64,000 nt of DNA from Bacteroidales bacterium UBA5342 (lineage in GTDB: Bacteria; Bacteroidota; Bacteroidia; Bacteroidales; UBA5342). Position numbers and translations under genes: made by a program. The stretch is taken from positions 25,134-89,133 of the forward strand of contig DHQI01000055.1 in NCBI GenBank assembly GCA_002408065.1, in the 5' to 3' direction. The notes below the pieces were generated by a model. That model searched no databases. It was not told the DNA's origin and worked only from the letters and a program-made list of their open reading frames with translations. Below, one piece after another: positions 46,193 through 55,945 of this stretch. Within the stretch, counting starts at the first letter, position 1. Every line of letters starts with the position of its first letter.

Positions 46193-49100
46193 TTAGAATT
46201 TCAAGTTAACACCTAATGAATAAATTCTCACCTGCGGGTGAAAATCCGGCGTTATTTTATTAAACGACTTTTCCGGATCGAAACCATCCATTTTGCTAAA
46301 CAACAAGGCATTTTCCACACTTAAACTAACTTTCATCTCATCAATACCATATACCGATACCAAGTCGTCAAAAGCATACGCCAATTCAATATTTTTTATC
46401 CTGAAATAAGAGGCATCCTGTAAGTAGTATGAGGATACTATATTGGCTCTTTGCGAATCATCATACACACGTTGGTATTCTTCCGAAGGATTATCATAAG
46501 ACCAGTGATTATTAACTATCTCTTTTGAAATATTTCCTCGACCGCCCCAGAAAGGTGTAGTTAATGCTCCCATTATATACGCATTAGCACCATATACGCC
46601 TTGCCCCAAAACATTTAAAGACCAGTTTTTATACTCAGTATACAAATTGATAGAATAGATAAGATCCGGTTGAGAACTTCCCATAAAATCAATATCATCT
46701 TCGGTTATTTTTCCGTCTTTTTCACCATCAGGACCATTGATATCCTTAAATTTAATATCTCCCGGTTGCGGATTTGCTATAATAGCTGAAGGATCTACCG
46801 AACCATCTTTTAACTTGTATAAACGGTCATAATGATTAATAGTAGGATCACTATCGCCTTGCCAGGTAAAATCATCTACCTGATAAATGCCATCTGCTGT
46901 CAGTCCATAATAAGAGCCAAAAGGACGCCCAACCTGAGAACGAATAATATCAGAAGGAGGCAAATAGCCAGACACAACATCATTATGAGCCACATAACTA
47001 AGATCGCCTAAATCCAAGACTTCATTGGTAATATAAGTCAGGTTAAATGTGCTATTAAAACTCCAGTTTTTCCATCGCTTATTATACTGAAACGTACTTT
47101 CAATGCCTTTATTAATCATCTCTCCAACATTCTGATAAGGTTTAGAACTTGTAGAATTGCCCAAACCTAAAGAAAGTGGAACATCCACACGTCCCAAAAT
47201 ACCTGAGGTCAGTTTTTGGAAATAATTTGCTGAAAAAGTAAAAGCATCAAACAAGGTCATATCCAAACCAATATTGGTTTGCTCTGATATTTCCCAGACC
47301 AGATCATCATTGCCTAAAAGGGAAGTTCCTGTCCCTTGTACTACCATATTATCAAAATTATAATATTCTCCTGCAACCATCTCGTCATAAGTAGGATAGT
47401 ACTCTTTCATCCTTTCATTACCTAAGCGTCCCCAAGAGGCTCTTAATTTTAAACTTACTGGCATATCGTCCATAAAGCTTTCTTCTGAAACACGCCACCC
47501 CAATGAAAAAGAGGGGAAAGTACCCCAACGATTTCCCTCAGAAAAGCGTGAACTGCCATCACGTCTAACATTAGCCTCAAATAAATATTTATCTTTATAA
47601 GCATAATCGACCCGCCCAAAATATGACATCGTTGAGCGTTCACTAATATAACCATCAGTAGAAAAAGTTTCAGGATCGCCAAAAGGGAAATAAGGTTGAT
47701 TAGCTAAAAGAAACTTCACTGAAAAGAAATCAGAGTTAGTTTTAAAATCAAGATATTCGTAGCCTAACAAAACACCAAATTTATGCACTCCTAAAGACTT
47801 GTTATAATTCAATGTTCCAGTAAAAGTGCTTGTCGACGACTCTGTCTGTGTCAAATCATATTGCGAATCAGTCACTGTTGTTGAAACATCTTCATTAGGA
47901 TTACCAGCTAAAGTCACAGAAGCTAACAAACGTTGTTTTTCATAATCATACAGCGTTTTCCCATAAAGCACTTTGGCCTTTAATCCTTTAACAGGTTCCA
48001 ATTCTGCACTAAGCTGATAACTAAAATTATTTCGCGTAATATCAGTACCTCCACCCGCTTCATCGATAGCATAATACTTAGCTTTACCTCCGTATAGTCC
48101 TGGTTCATTAGTCGCTGTATCTACCGCCTGTAAGAAACCAATCGGTGAACTATTGGCATTGTAAGACATCACTGAAGCAGTACTGCTTGACAGTTCTTCT
48201 TCATTCTTGTTATACCCTTTTACCGAAAAACTGGTTCTCAACTTCTTATCCCAAAATTTGGCGTTCAATTTCGCACTGTAAGTTAGTTTGTCAGCCCCGG
48301 TACCATAAAGAACACCATCCTGATTAAGATAACCGGTAGAAAATGCAAAGTTGTAATTATCTTGACCTCCGCTTACCGATGCATAATAGTTTTGCATCAT
48401 AGCTGGTGAAAAATAGAAATCATATAAATCTACATTCTGCAAACTAGGGTTAGTTCCATTTTTTATCTCTTCCAATTTATCATCATCATATGGCACATTA
48501 GGGAAACCGGAGTTTAAGCGTGCTTCATTTAGCAGAGTAGCATACTCATAGGCATTTGCCACCTTTGGGAAAGTAGTAACCTGCTGTAGTGAATTCGTAA
48601 TACTAGCATTGACTTTCAACCCCTTCGTCCCCGATTTTGTAGTAATGATAATAACACCAGCAGCTGCACGGTTACCATAAATAGCTGCTGAAGATGCATC
48701 TTTCAATACCGACATACTCTCAATATTCTTAGGGTTAACATCATCTAACTGTCCTTCTATCCCGTCAATAATAACCAATGGATCATTACTGTTTTCGATA
48801 GATGACACTCCGCGAATACGAATTTCAGCTTCATCCTGACCGGGCTGTCCTGAATTTTGTGTTATTATTACCCCTGAAACTTTACCTTGTAGAGCTTGAC
48901 CAGCATTGGTAATAGTACGTGTAGCAATATCTTCGGTACTAATGTTTTCTACTGCACCTGTTAAATTGACTTTTTTCCTGGAACCATATCCAACAGAGAC
49001 AAACTCTTCCAGATTCATCACATCTGAAGTTAATGTCACACTAAGTGTGGCCTGTCCTTTATAAATTATCTCCTGTGTCTTGAACCCTAATGATGAAATC

Positions 49101-49306
49101 TGCAACACATCAGATTCGTTAACAGTGATTGTGAACCGTCCTTCAACATCCGTTATAGTACCATCACCAGTGCCTTTTATCATAATAGTGGCCCCCGGTA
49201 TAGCTTCTTTATTTTCATCCTGAACCACTCCCGATAGAACTGCCCCAATAACTGCCCCGTTAAGACCGCAACACATTATTAATATAAATAGAATTCTTTT
49301 TATCAT
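46193..49306 (-). CDS. SusC-family TonB-dependent outer-membrane transporter
   Basis: 1037 aa. Signal peptide (1-21), then a carboxypeptidase-regulatory-like domain (about 24-105) with GVVQDENKEAIPGATIMIKG, the SusC signature FVSVGYGSRKKVNLTGAV, a plug domain (about 115-225) with RIRGVSSIENSNDPLVIIDG and SVLKDASSAAIYGNRAAAGV, and the long beta-barrel ending in an aromatic residue (LGVNLKF). It imports oligosaccharides using TonB-ExbBD energy. It is paired with SusD downstream. An extra N-terminal domain for anti-sigma signalling is absent, fitting regulation by the LacI protein. Confidence 0.97.
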   Translation of the reverse strand: MIKRILFILIMCCGLNGAVIGAVLSGVVQDENKEAIPGATIMIKGTGDGTITDVEGRFTITVNESDVLQISSLGFKTQEIIYKGQATLSVTLTSDVMNLEEFVSVGYGSRKKVNLTGAVENISTEDIATRTITNAGQALQGKVSGVIITQNSGQPGQDEAEIRIRGVSSIENSNDPLVIIDGIEGQLDDVNPKNIESMSVLKDASSAAIYGNRAAAGVIIITTKSGTKGLKVNASITNSLQQVTTFPKVANAYEYATLLNEARLNSGFPNVPYDDDKLEEIKNGTNPSLQNVDLYDFYFSPAMMQNYYASVSGGQDNYNFAFSTGYLNQDGVLYGTGADKLTYSAKLNAKFWDKKLRTSFSVKGYNKNEEELSSSTASVMSYNANSSPIGFLQAVDTATNEPGLYGGKAKYYAIDEAGGGTDITRNNFSYQLSAELEPVKGLKAKVLYGKTLYDYEKQRLLASVTLAGNPNEDVSTTVTDSQYDLTQTESSTSTFTGTLNYNKSLGVHKFGVLLGYEYLDFKTNSDFFSVKFLLANQPYFPFGDPETFSTDGYISERSTMSYFGRVDYAYKDKYLFEANVRRDGSSRFSEGNRWGTFPSFSLGWRVSEESFMDDMPVSLKLRASWGRLGNERMKEYYPTYDEMVAGEYYNFDNMVVQGTGTSLLGNDDLVWEISEQTNIGLDMTLFDAFTFSANYFQKLTSGILGRVDVPLSLGLGNSTSSKPYQNVGEMINKGIESTFQYNKRWKNWSFNSTFNLTYITNEVLDLGDLSYVAHNDVVSGYLPPSDIIRSQVGRPFGSYYGLTADGIYQVDDFTWQGDSDPTINHYDRLYKLKDGSVDPSAIIANPQPGDIKFKDINGPDGEKDGKITEDDIDFMGSSQPDLIYSINLYTEYKNWSLNVLGQGVYGANAYIMGALTTPFWGGRGNISKEIVNNHWSYDNPSEEYQRVYDDSQRANIVSSYYLQDASYFRIKNIELAYAFDDLVSVYGIDEMKVSLSVENALLFSKMDGFDPEKSFNKITPDFHPQVRIYSLGVNLKF

Positions 49307-49321
49307 TCCTCTTTGTATTTA

Positions 49322-52300
49322 TTACAGTACAAGTACTTTTTTTGTGAAATTTTTTGAACTAACAAAATAAACGCCCTCTTCTAACCCTGAAATCATTGCA
49401 TAATTATCAGGCACTACTATACCTTCTTTTATTTTTACACCTTGAAGTGTAAATACCTGATAAGGTAATACTGAATCATTCGTATTTTTTATAATAAAGA
49501 AGTTTCGTGTAGGGTTCGGGAATAAAGCAAAGCCCACATCCACCTCCGTATTATTTATTGCAGAAGCAAATGATGCTGTAGCATAAGAAATTATAGGTTG
49601 ATTTTCCCCACTCTCTATTGTATTAAAATAAAAAACGGCACTATGACTACTTTCGCCCTGCAAGCATAGTGTCATTTGCGTCTCGCCAGCAGACAAGCAA
49701 GCGTTCAAATAATCTGACACATTGAAACTTAAGTAAGCCCCCAAATCATTCTCCGTAACATTAACAACTGTAGGAATATTGGTTAAAGTGAGCATTTCTG
49801 CTTTTGTCCAAGTATTTATTTCTTCTGAAAACTCCTCCTCATCTACCCCAAAAATGCTTAAAGTAGTATTGAATTCAGTAGACGAAGAAGCATTCAAAAA
49901 AACATTAAAAACAGCAGCCAAGACTGAATCCGATGACAATTCATTTAGTTTAAAAGAGAAAAAACTTTTTCGTTGCCACGAGCCAGCTTTCTTTACCTCT
50001 GTTGCAGTAGCATCAAAAATACCATCGTCTTGAGTCTGTCTCACCATACCGTCATAAACAGCACTTATTTCGCTGTCATAAACATAAGTTGTCGTCTCAC
50101 TACCAGCTGTTCCTTTGGCTCTGGTATCCGTTACCGAAAGTATTTTAAAAGTGACCTCGTCGTTAACAACATAATTAAATGTATAAGGAGATGCTGTCAC
50201 CTTATCAAGGTAAAAAACCTCATCATTCACACTGTAACTTAATGCCCAAGGACCATTCCCTTTTAAATCAATCTTCACTGTTATGCTTGCGCCTTCATCC
50301 ACGACTGCAGGTGCACTGATTTCTGCTCTGCATTCTATCACATCTTTCACCCATTGACGCAATACCGCACGTTGCGGAATATCTTGTAATAACCAGCGGT
50401 CATCGTGATTACGATAAGGAATATCCAGATAGGTGTAATCACCTGGAACGTTCGTTGATTCTATAAATGCTCTACTGTTACCTGTGCCTCCGCCTTCTTG
50501 TGTAATCAGCTGAGGTCTTCCTGCTAATCGTTCTAACCTTGTTTTAGCTGAAGCTGCATCTGCATCGGGGTAAGGCCAGGTGGTAATAACACCATCATAA
50601 TGACTACAAGGGATAGAAGCACACCACAGGTCAGCAATTTCATCATTAAATAGCCCAATATAGTTACAGGCAATAGCGCCGCGCGAAAAACCTGTCACAA
50701 AAACCAAAGTGCTATCGCCGCCATAGTTGGTACAAACATCCTTTACGGTATTGATGGTATAGTTAACCGAAGCCTCAATATCTCCCCACCAATTAAGTTG
50801 ATTTTCCTGCCCGTCTTCACTGACGAAAGGCATCGCAATCCAAATGAAATCTTCGCCACCACTTATGCCATAGCCTAAATGGGCATCATCAGGTTTACCA
50901 GTACACACATCTCCATATTTATTAGAATAAGGCCCGTTGCCGGCATACTCTACAATGACAGGGTATTGTTTCCCTGCTTCCCAGTTGCTAGGCAAATGAA
51001 GAATGTGATATACTTCTGTCCCTTGGTAGTTCGCTAAGGTTTGTTTTACGCGTTTGCCTGCTGCTGGATTTCCTTCTGTAATTTCAGGAATAGTCAAATC
51101 AAAGGCTTGTGTGCGAATATCTGGTAAGGAACTCCATGAGGTAATATTACTAACATATGTAAATGTGTTCCAATCATCTGTTTTGAAAGGCGACGCAGGA
51201 AACCCTTCAGAGTTAAAGAAATTTGGCACAGCGGTATTATGCCATGCAAAGCGAATAGCAACGGGGGTTTCCACATAAGGCGAACTGACCAAAATATCAT
51301 CCCCATCTATCACTGCATTTCCATGGTAAAACTTTTGATCAGTACCTGCAATACAAAACCAATTCAACTCTGCGTATTGGTCAATAATCCCATTTTCTAC
51401 ATGGTCAAAAGTCAAACGAATAATGTTTCCCTCAACTGCAAAACTTTTGTATTCTGGTCCCGTATAATCAATGTCAGGAAAGTTATAACAATAATTTAAT
51501 GCTAATGCTGCAAATCGTTCACCTACGGGTTGTTTGTTCGTTGGATGAATGTCATTCACATCACCCACATCCATAGTCACAACATATTCAACGTTCGGCG
51601 TATTTATAGCCACCTCTTTTTGTGCTTGCCGCAATGTTGCCGCACTATAAGCATCACCCGCCTCTTGTTGAAAACTACCATAGTTGTATGGCGGCAATTG
51701 TGCGATATAGAAAGGCATCTCTTCATTACCAAAACTAGTACGCCAAGAAGTTATCAACGTTGTAAGTGTCTCTTCATATTCACTAGCTCTAACACAATTG
51801 GCCTCTCCCTGATACCACAAAACGCCTCTCATCTGATACTTAAGTAATGGATTAATCATTGCATTATAACACCATGTCGGATTTTTAGATGGCGTAGTAT
51901 GCGAATAATTGCGATAATGATCTGCTAAATAAGGCTTAGAAAGCAATGTTTCTTTACTCATAAAAGACTCTGCTGTAGCACTTCCATAAGCTGTTTTTAT
52001 CAATGCTACAGGCGTATTTTTCAAACTATCCAAAAGATTCTTACCAAAGTAGTAAGCAACAGCTGAAAAATCCTTCAAGGTTTCTTCATTAGAACATACC
52101 CAAATACCCCCGTAAATATCCTTTTGAGGAACAGAATCGGCCAAATATGGTGATTGAAAAGTACGCAACTCTAAATTATTGACAGTAGCTAATTCTTTTG
52201 CATAATTATCATCACCTGACATTCTAAAAGCCATATTGGACTGCCCTGCACAAAGCCATACTTCACCAATTAAGACATCTGAGAAATGGAGTGTATCTTC

Positions 52301-53149
52301 AACAGAACGTACTTCAATATACTGTGATGTAAATGATGCTTCAGGTGTTTTAATTTTGAACTGCCAATGTCCCCCTGCATCTGCTGCAATGCTTTCACTT
52401 ATACCCCAAGCTGTTTCTAAGTGAACCTGTTCTCCCGCTAGAGCTTCTCCCCAAACTAAAACACTATCGTTTTGTTGCAGTACCATTTCGTCTCCAAAAA
52501 TAGTAGGCATACACAAATCCATGGTGTCAACCTGAATAGTATCATTAGTAACTATAGAATCCGGTATGTAAGTAGAATCTATACCACTATATAGTTTAAG
52601 TTCACTAAGCATCACATAACCATTTGTCCCTCCATACGAAGATGTAATCTTGAAACCTAACCAAATAACCGAATCAGGAATACCATTCAAATACTTGTAC
52701 TCACCCTGATAATCTGAAGTTCCCGGTGCTTGTAATAATGATTCATTGCGTAAAAATTGCCATTGCGAAGCAGAAAAGTCTTCTTGGGACAAGTCATCTG
52801 GAGAGGATGAATAATAGATTTCAAAATCTTTTGTCCCTCGGTTTGTGTAATTCACCCAATTACCATTCCACAGGTGCATCCCTGCTAATTTCTCAGCCTC
52901 TTGCAGTTTTATTTTTAACCAGTGAAAAGAAGCTGAACCATCCACAGCCGACCACATAGTGGCTGAAGAAGTTCCGTGGGTCTCATCAGTATTCAAACCT
53001 GAACCATTGACCACATTAATAGCATAACGTCCACCATTAGTATACTCCGTAGAAGCATAAACCACCAAGTCGTTTACTTCTGTCAATTCAGCCTTTGCTA
53101 TCATATTAAACGACAGCAGTAAGATCAATATGTTTGTAATTTTATACAT
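49322..53149 (-). CDS. T9SS-secreted protein with two esterase domains
   Basis: 1275 aa. Order: signal peptide (1-20); discoidin-like module (about 22-185); a sialate O-acetylesterase-like SGNH domain (about 214-650) with Ser304 in AGQSNM and Asp533/His535 in NDIHP; an alpha/beta-hydrolase of feruloyl/acetyl esterase type (about 705-935) with Ser822 in GFSRGA and His915 in RNHDDRW; an Ig-like domain (about 943-1023); a DNRLRE/CBM96-like domain (about 1025-1193); and a T9SS type A sorting domain ending in LEEGVYFVSS. It probably removes two kinds of ester, or one kind at two positions, from a cell-surface polysaccharide. It follows the 931-aa gene directly, with no gap. Confidence 0.88.
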   Translation of the reverse strand: MYKITNILILLLSFNMIAKAELTEVNDLVVYASTEYTNGGRYAINVVNGSGLNTDETHGTSSATMWSAVDGSASFHWLKIKLQEAEKLAGMHLWNGNWVNYTNRGTKDFEIYYSSSPDDLSQEDFSASQWQFLRNESLLQAPGTSDYQGEYKYLNGIPDSVIWLGFKITSSYGGTNGYVMLSELKLYSGIDSTYIPDSIVTNDTIQVDTMDLCMPTIFGDEMVLQQNDSVLVWGEALAGEQVHLETAWGISESIAADAGGHWQFKIKTPEASFTSQYIEVRSVEDTLHFSDVLIGEVWLCAGQSNMAFRMSGDDNYAKELATVNNLELRTFQSPYLADSVPQKDIYGGIWVCSNEETLKDFSAVAYYFGKNLLDSLKNTPVALIKTAYGSATAESFMSKETLLSKPYLADHYRNYSHTTPSKNPTWCYNAMINPLLKYQMRGVLWYQGEANCVRASEYEETLTTLITSWRTSFGNEEMPFYIAQLPPYNYGSFQQEAGDAYSAATLRQAQKEVAINTPNVEYVVTMDVGDVNDIHPTNKQPVGERFAALALNYCYNFPDIDYTGPEYKSFAVEGNIIRLTFDHVENGIIDQYAELNWFCIAGTDQKFYHGNAVIDGDDILVSSPYVETPVAIRFAWHNTAVPNFFNSEGFPASPFKTDDWNTFTYVSNITSWSSLPDIRTQAFDLTIPEITEGNPAAGKRVKQTLANYQGTEVYHILHLPSNWEAGKQYPVIVEYAGNGPYSNKYGDVCTGKPDDAHLGYGISGGEDFIWIAMPFVSEDGQENQLNWWGDIEASVNYTINTVKDVCTNYGGDSTLVFVTGFSRGAIACNYIGLFNDEIADLWCASIPCSHYDGVITTWPYPDADAASAKTRLERLAGRPQLITQEGGGTGNSRAFIESTNVPGDYTYLDIPYRNHDDRWLLQDIPQRAVLRQWVKDVIECRAEISAPAVVDEGASITVKIDLKGNGPWALSYSVNDEVFYLDKVTASPYTFNYVVNDEVTFKILSVTDTRAKGTAGSETTTYVYDSEISAVYDGMVRQTQDDGIFDATATEVKKAGSWQRKSFFSFKLNELSSDSVLAAVFNVFLNASSSTEFNTTLSIFGVDEEEFSEEINTWTKAEMLTLTNIPTVVNVTENDLGAYLSFNVSDYLNACLSAGETQMTLCLQGESSHSAVFYFNTIESGENQPIISYATASFASAINNTEVDVGFALFPNPTRNFFIIKNTNDSVLPYQVFTLQGVKIKEGIVVPDNYAMISGLEEGVYFVSSKNFTKKVLVL

Positions 53150-55945
53150 TTATTTATTTAATGTAGTCCATTCGCTTATCTCATTTTTACCTGACAAGCG
53201 CTTTGCAATTATTTTAAAATCTACATTCTCTCCTAATACCGGCACAGTAAATTCGTACGGGTAAGCTCTGTCTGTGTACCGCTTCTCTTCTCCGTTTTGT
53301 TTCACAAGCAAAGTAATTTGAGAAAACATATCATCATCATCCTCGGTGTATAAGTAAAGATTTCTTGCTACATCGCCTGGAGCTATAATCATCGCTTTAG
53401 CATTGGCGACATTTACGGATGTGAAATCATTACTCCACGCCTCTTTCCCTGATAGAAGATCATTCTGAACAGACACATTTGTCTTAACTCCTTCCAGGCA
53501 TAAAGCCAGTTGACCTACAGCAGGAACACGAACTAATATCTTACCATCCTCAACTTTTAGCTTTTTTCCATTTTGCAACATTGCTGTAGCAGTACTTTGC
53601 TCTACATAATCAGTATTCACTTTTATCCAGGTATCTACCCTTTCCTGCGACTGATTACTTAATGCAATGTATAGTTTATCACCTTTCCTTGCAGAAATAT
53701 AGTTGAGCTCTACAGATCCTGTTTCTACTAGTTGTGGTGGCATCCATAACCACGCCTCTTCACCATACCACGAACCAGCTTTATGGCCATAAAATTTATT
53801 TTGCAAATAGGCATAACCTTCAATAAAATCAGAAGGAAAATCAATCTGACCATCAGATTTCACAAAAGCATCTGTCACCAAATAATCTAAAAGCATAGAA
53901 GCCTGAGGCATAATATGGTTATAGTGAAATGAATTTACACTTAATTCTTTGTGTGGACGTAATGGGTAATCCGCTGCTTCATATACTGTTGTACGACCAG
54001 TGTTGATATGGTAACCAGGAAAGTTGCGATAGCGGCCTACGATAGCTGCTTTAGCTACTTCTTTTAGGAAATCGTCCTGAGCGTAGTAACCCAAACGTAG
54101 CATCCAAGGAGCATAGTTAGCCATAAAGATAGCTCTATGACCGGTACTGGTTCCTGATGATTCGGGTGTTAAGCCAATTTCAGACAGACGCCAAGCAGGC
54201 ACAGATTCTTCTTCTGCCATCATCTGAGGATGACCTTTAGAGCGCAAATACCAATAATGTGGTGCTTTGCCACCCTCATTCACAGTAACATCTTCATCAG
54301 GAATGCGCGGACTCATCCAACAAAACATGGTATAATAGCGTGCCCCTTTTTGTGCAGCCTCCAAATAGCGTTGTTCTTTGGTTATTTCATATAATTCCAA
54401 AAGATAAATCCAACGTGGCGCATATCCCGTCCAGAAAAAGAATCCTCCTGCCAAAGGGTCTGAGAAATCTGTTTGAGATTTATTTATACGAGCTTCGATA
54501 TATTCATCTGCGTCATTCTTTGCTTTCTCAAGATAAGCTCTATCTCCTGAAGCTTTATACATAAACATACTATTCATCCATGAGCTACCCTCTTCAACGA
54601 CATCCAGATTACGAATTTTACTCTCTACGTAAGAGCCATTAGCCAAAGTCATCAAAAACGGCATATTATGTCCAAATATATTGTATAATGATGTTAACTC
54701 ACTTATCGGTGCTATTGGGCCATGAAGTTTGCGCGAGGGGTGCTGTATCTTTTGCTCTTTATCTAAGGCAAACAAGAATTTTTCGCGTGATATCTGATAC
54801 TCGATAGTTGGGTATGCTCTTTTTTCAAAAATTTCTTTATTATCAGTTACCAACGCTAATTCCAAGGGGTTAAGAGAAGACACATTTTTAACGGCTCCCG
54901 GAACATCAGTTGAGTATGCACATCCCTTTAAGCTATCAATAAACCATGCATAGTCGGACATAGCATAATCCACCATATTCTCAAAAGTTGTATTAACCGT
55001 TGAAATTTCATTTCGGCGATAATCTCTAAAACCGTATATCGTACGTGCTATTTTCTCATAATTATCAAGACAACTACCTGATTCCGCATAGAGAATAGCC
55101 TTAAAAGAGAAGCTATCCCCTGCATTACGATAAGAATTTAATCCGCCTAAAGCAGGAGCAAATAACATAGCTTGTGCTTCTCCTTGATCATTGCGCACTG
55201 CAATTCCAAAACGGCTATTATGAATAATAGGTAAGGGATTAAAAGGAAACTCATCAGGATGAGCAATAATACCATAAGTTGTATTCTCAAAAGTAGCTAA
55301 TGTAGAAGGTATCGGAGCTCTGTAAGCCAAGGTCATATATGGTCGATCAGGGAAGCGTTTTTCTTGCCAGACTAATGGCTGCCAAATCTCCTGAGTTTCT
55401 TCAATACTCCTGGCTGGTGCATTCAAATACCCCAAAGAAAAATAACCTTTTTTCATTGGGGTAAGCGTGCTTGCAAAACACAGCTGACCACCCTCCATAA
55501 AAACTTTAGCGTTAACTTCTGCATATTCATTGACCTGATAATAAATAACAGTTGTATCGCCAATACGCTCCATCTTTTCAGGTAGCAATGCAATATTTTG
55601 TCCGGCATCAAAAAGGTTAGCTGTGCGCATATCGGTTTTACTTGATAAAATACTGTCATCAAAACCATCCCCCTGCTGGGCAACATCACGTTTTACCTGA
55701 ACCAGCAAGTCTGCACCAGACATCGCTTTCCATGTGGGCACATTATACTTTACCTTATCTATCCCCGATGGACGTTGACGCAAATCAGGCTTTTCTGAGG
55801 CATAAATTAATATCAGTTTACTGCTAAATTCTGCGTTATCGCTCACAATGTTAAAATCTTCAGTCACTTCGTAAGCTGCCCCTCCACAATTAGAGAACAT
55901 TACGGAGAACGAAAACAAAATCAATATGTATTTAAGGGTTTTCAT
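53150..55945 (-). CDS. Large lipoprotein of unknown family (candidate carbohydrate-active enzyme)
   Basis: 931 aa. The lipobox FSNC places the lipidated Cys at residue 20. No known catalytic family is recognised. The protein is similar along residues ~150-930 to the core of the 1448-aa protein (shared: FPFNPLP/FSFDPMP, YGFRDYRRNE/YGFGNYRHNA, RTTVYE, HYNH at 674-677, IDFPSDFIE, ELNYISAR). The middle is alpha-helical with repeated hydrophobic spacing, suggesting an alpha/alpha toroid followed by beta domains, the layout of many polysaccharide lyases and glycosidases. It overlaps the GH95 stop by 4 bases (ATGA) and directly abuts the dual esterase gene, so it belongs to the same pathway. Confidence 0.85.
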   Translation of the reverse strand: MKTLKYILILFSFSVMFSNCGGAAYEVTEDFNIVSDNAEFSSKLILIYASEKPDLRQRPSGIDKVKYNVPTWKAMSGADLLVQVKRDVAQQGDGFDDSILSSKTDMRTANLFDAGQNIALLPEKMERIGDTTVIYYQVNEYAEVNAKVFMEGGQLCFASTLTPMKKGYFSLGYLNAPARSIEETQEIWQPLVWQEKRFPDRPYMTLAYRAPIPSTLATFENTTYGIIAHPDEFPFNPLPIIHNSRFGIAVRNDQGEAQAMLFAPALGGLNSYRNAGDSFSFKAILYAESGSCLDNYEKIARTIYGFRDYRRNEISTVNTTFENMVDYAMSDYAWFIDSLKGCAYSTDVPGAVKNVSSLNPLELALVTDNKEIFEKRAYPTIEYQISREKFLFALDKEQKIQHPSRKLHGPIAPISELTSLYNIFGHNMPFLMTLANGSYVESKIRNLDVVEEGSSWMNSMFMYKASGDRAYLEKAKNDADEYIEARINKSQTDFSDPLAGGFFFWTGYAPRWIYLLELYEITKEQRYLEAAQKGARYYTMFCWMSPRIPDEDVTVNEGGKAPHYWYLRSKGHPQMMAEEESVPAWRLSEIGLTPESSGTSTGHRAIFMANYAPWMLRLGYYAQDDFLKEVAKAAIVGRYRNFPGYHINTGRTTVYEAADYPLRPHKELSVNSFHYNHIMPQASMLLDYLVTDAFVKSDGQIDFPSDFIEGYAYLQNKFYGHKAGSWYGEEAWLWMPPQLVETGSVELNYISARKGDKLYIALSNQSQERVDTWIKVNTDYVEQSTATAMLQNGKKLKVEDGKILVRVPAVGQLALCLEGVKTNVSVQNDLLSGKEAWSNDFTSVNVANAKAMIIAPGDVARNLYLYTEDDDDMFSQITLLVKQNGEEKRYTDRAYPYEFTVPVLGENVDFKIIAKRLSGKNEISEWTTLNK

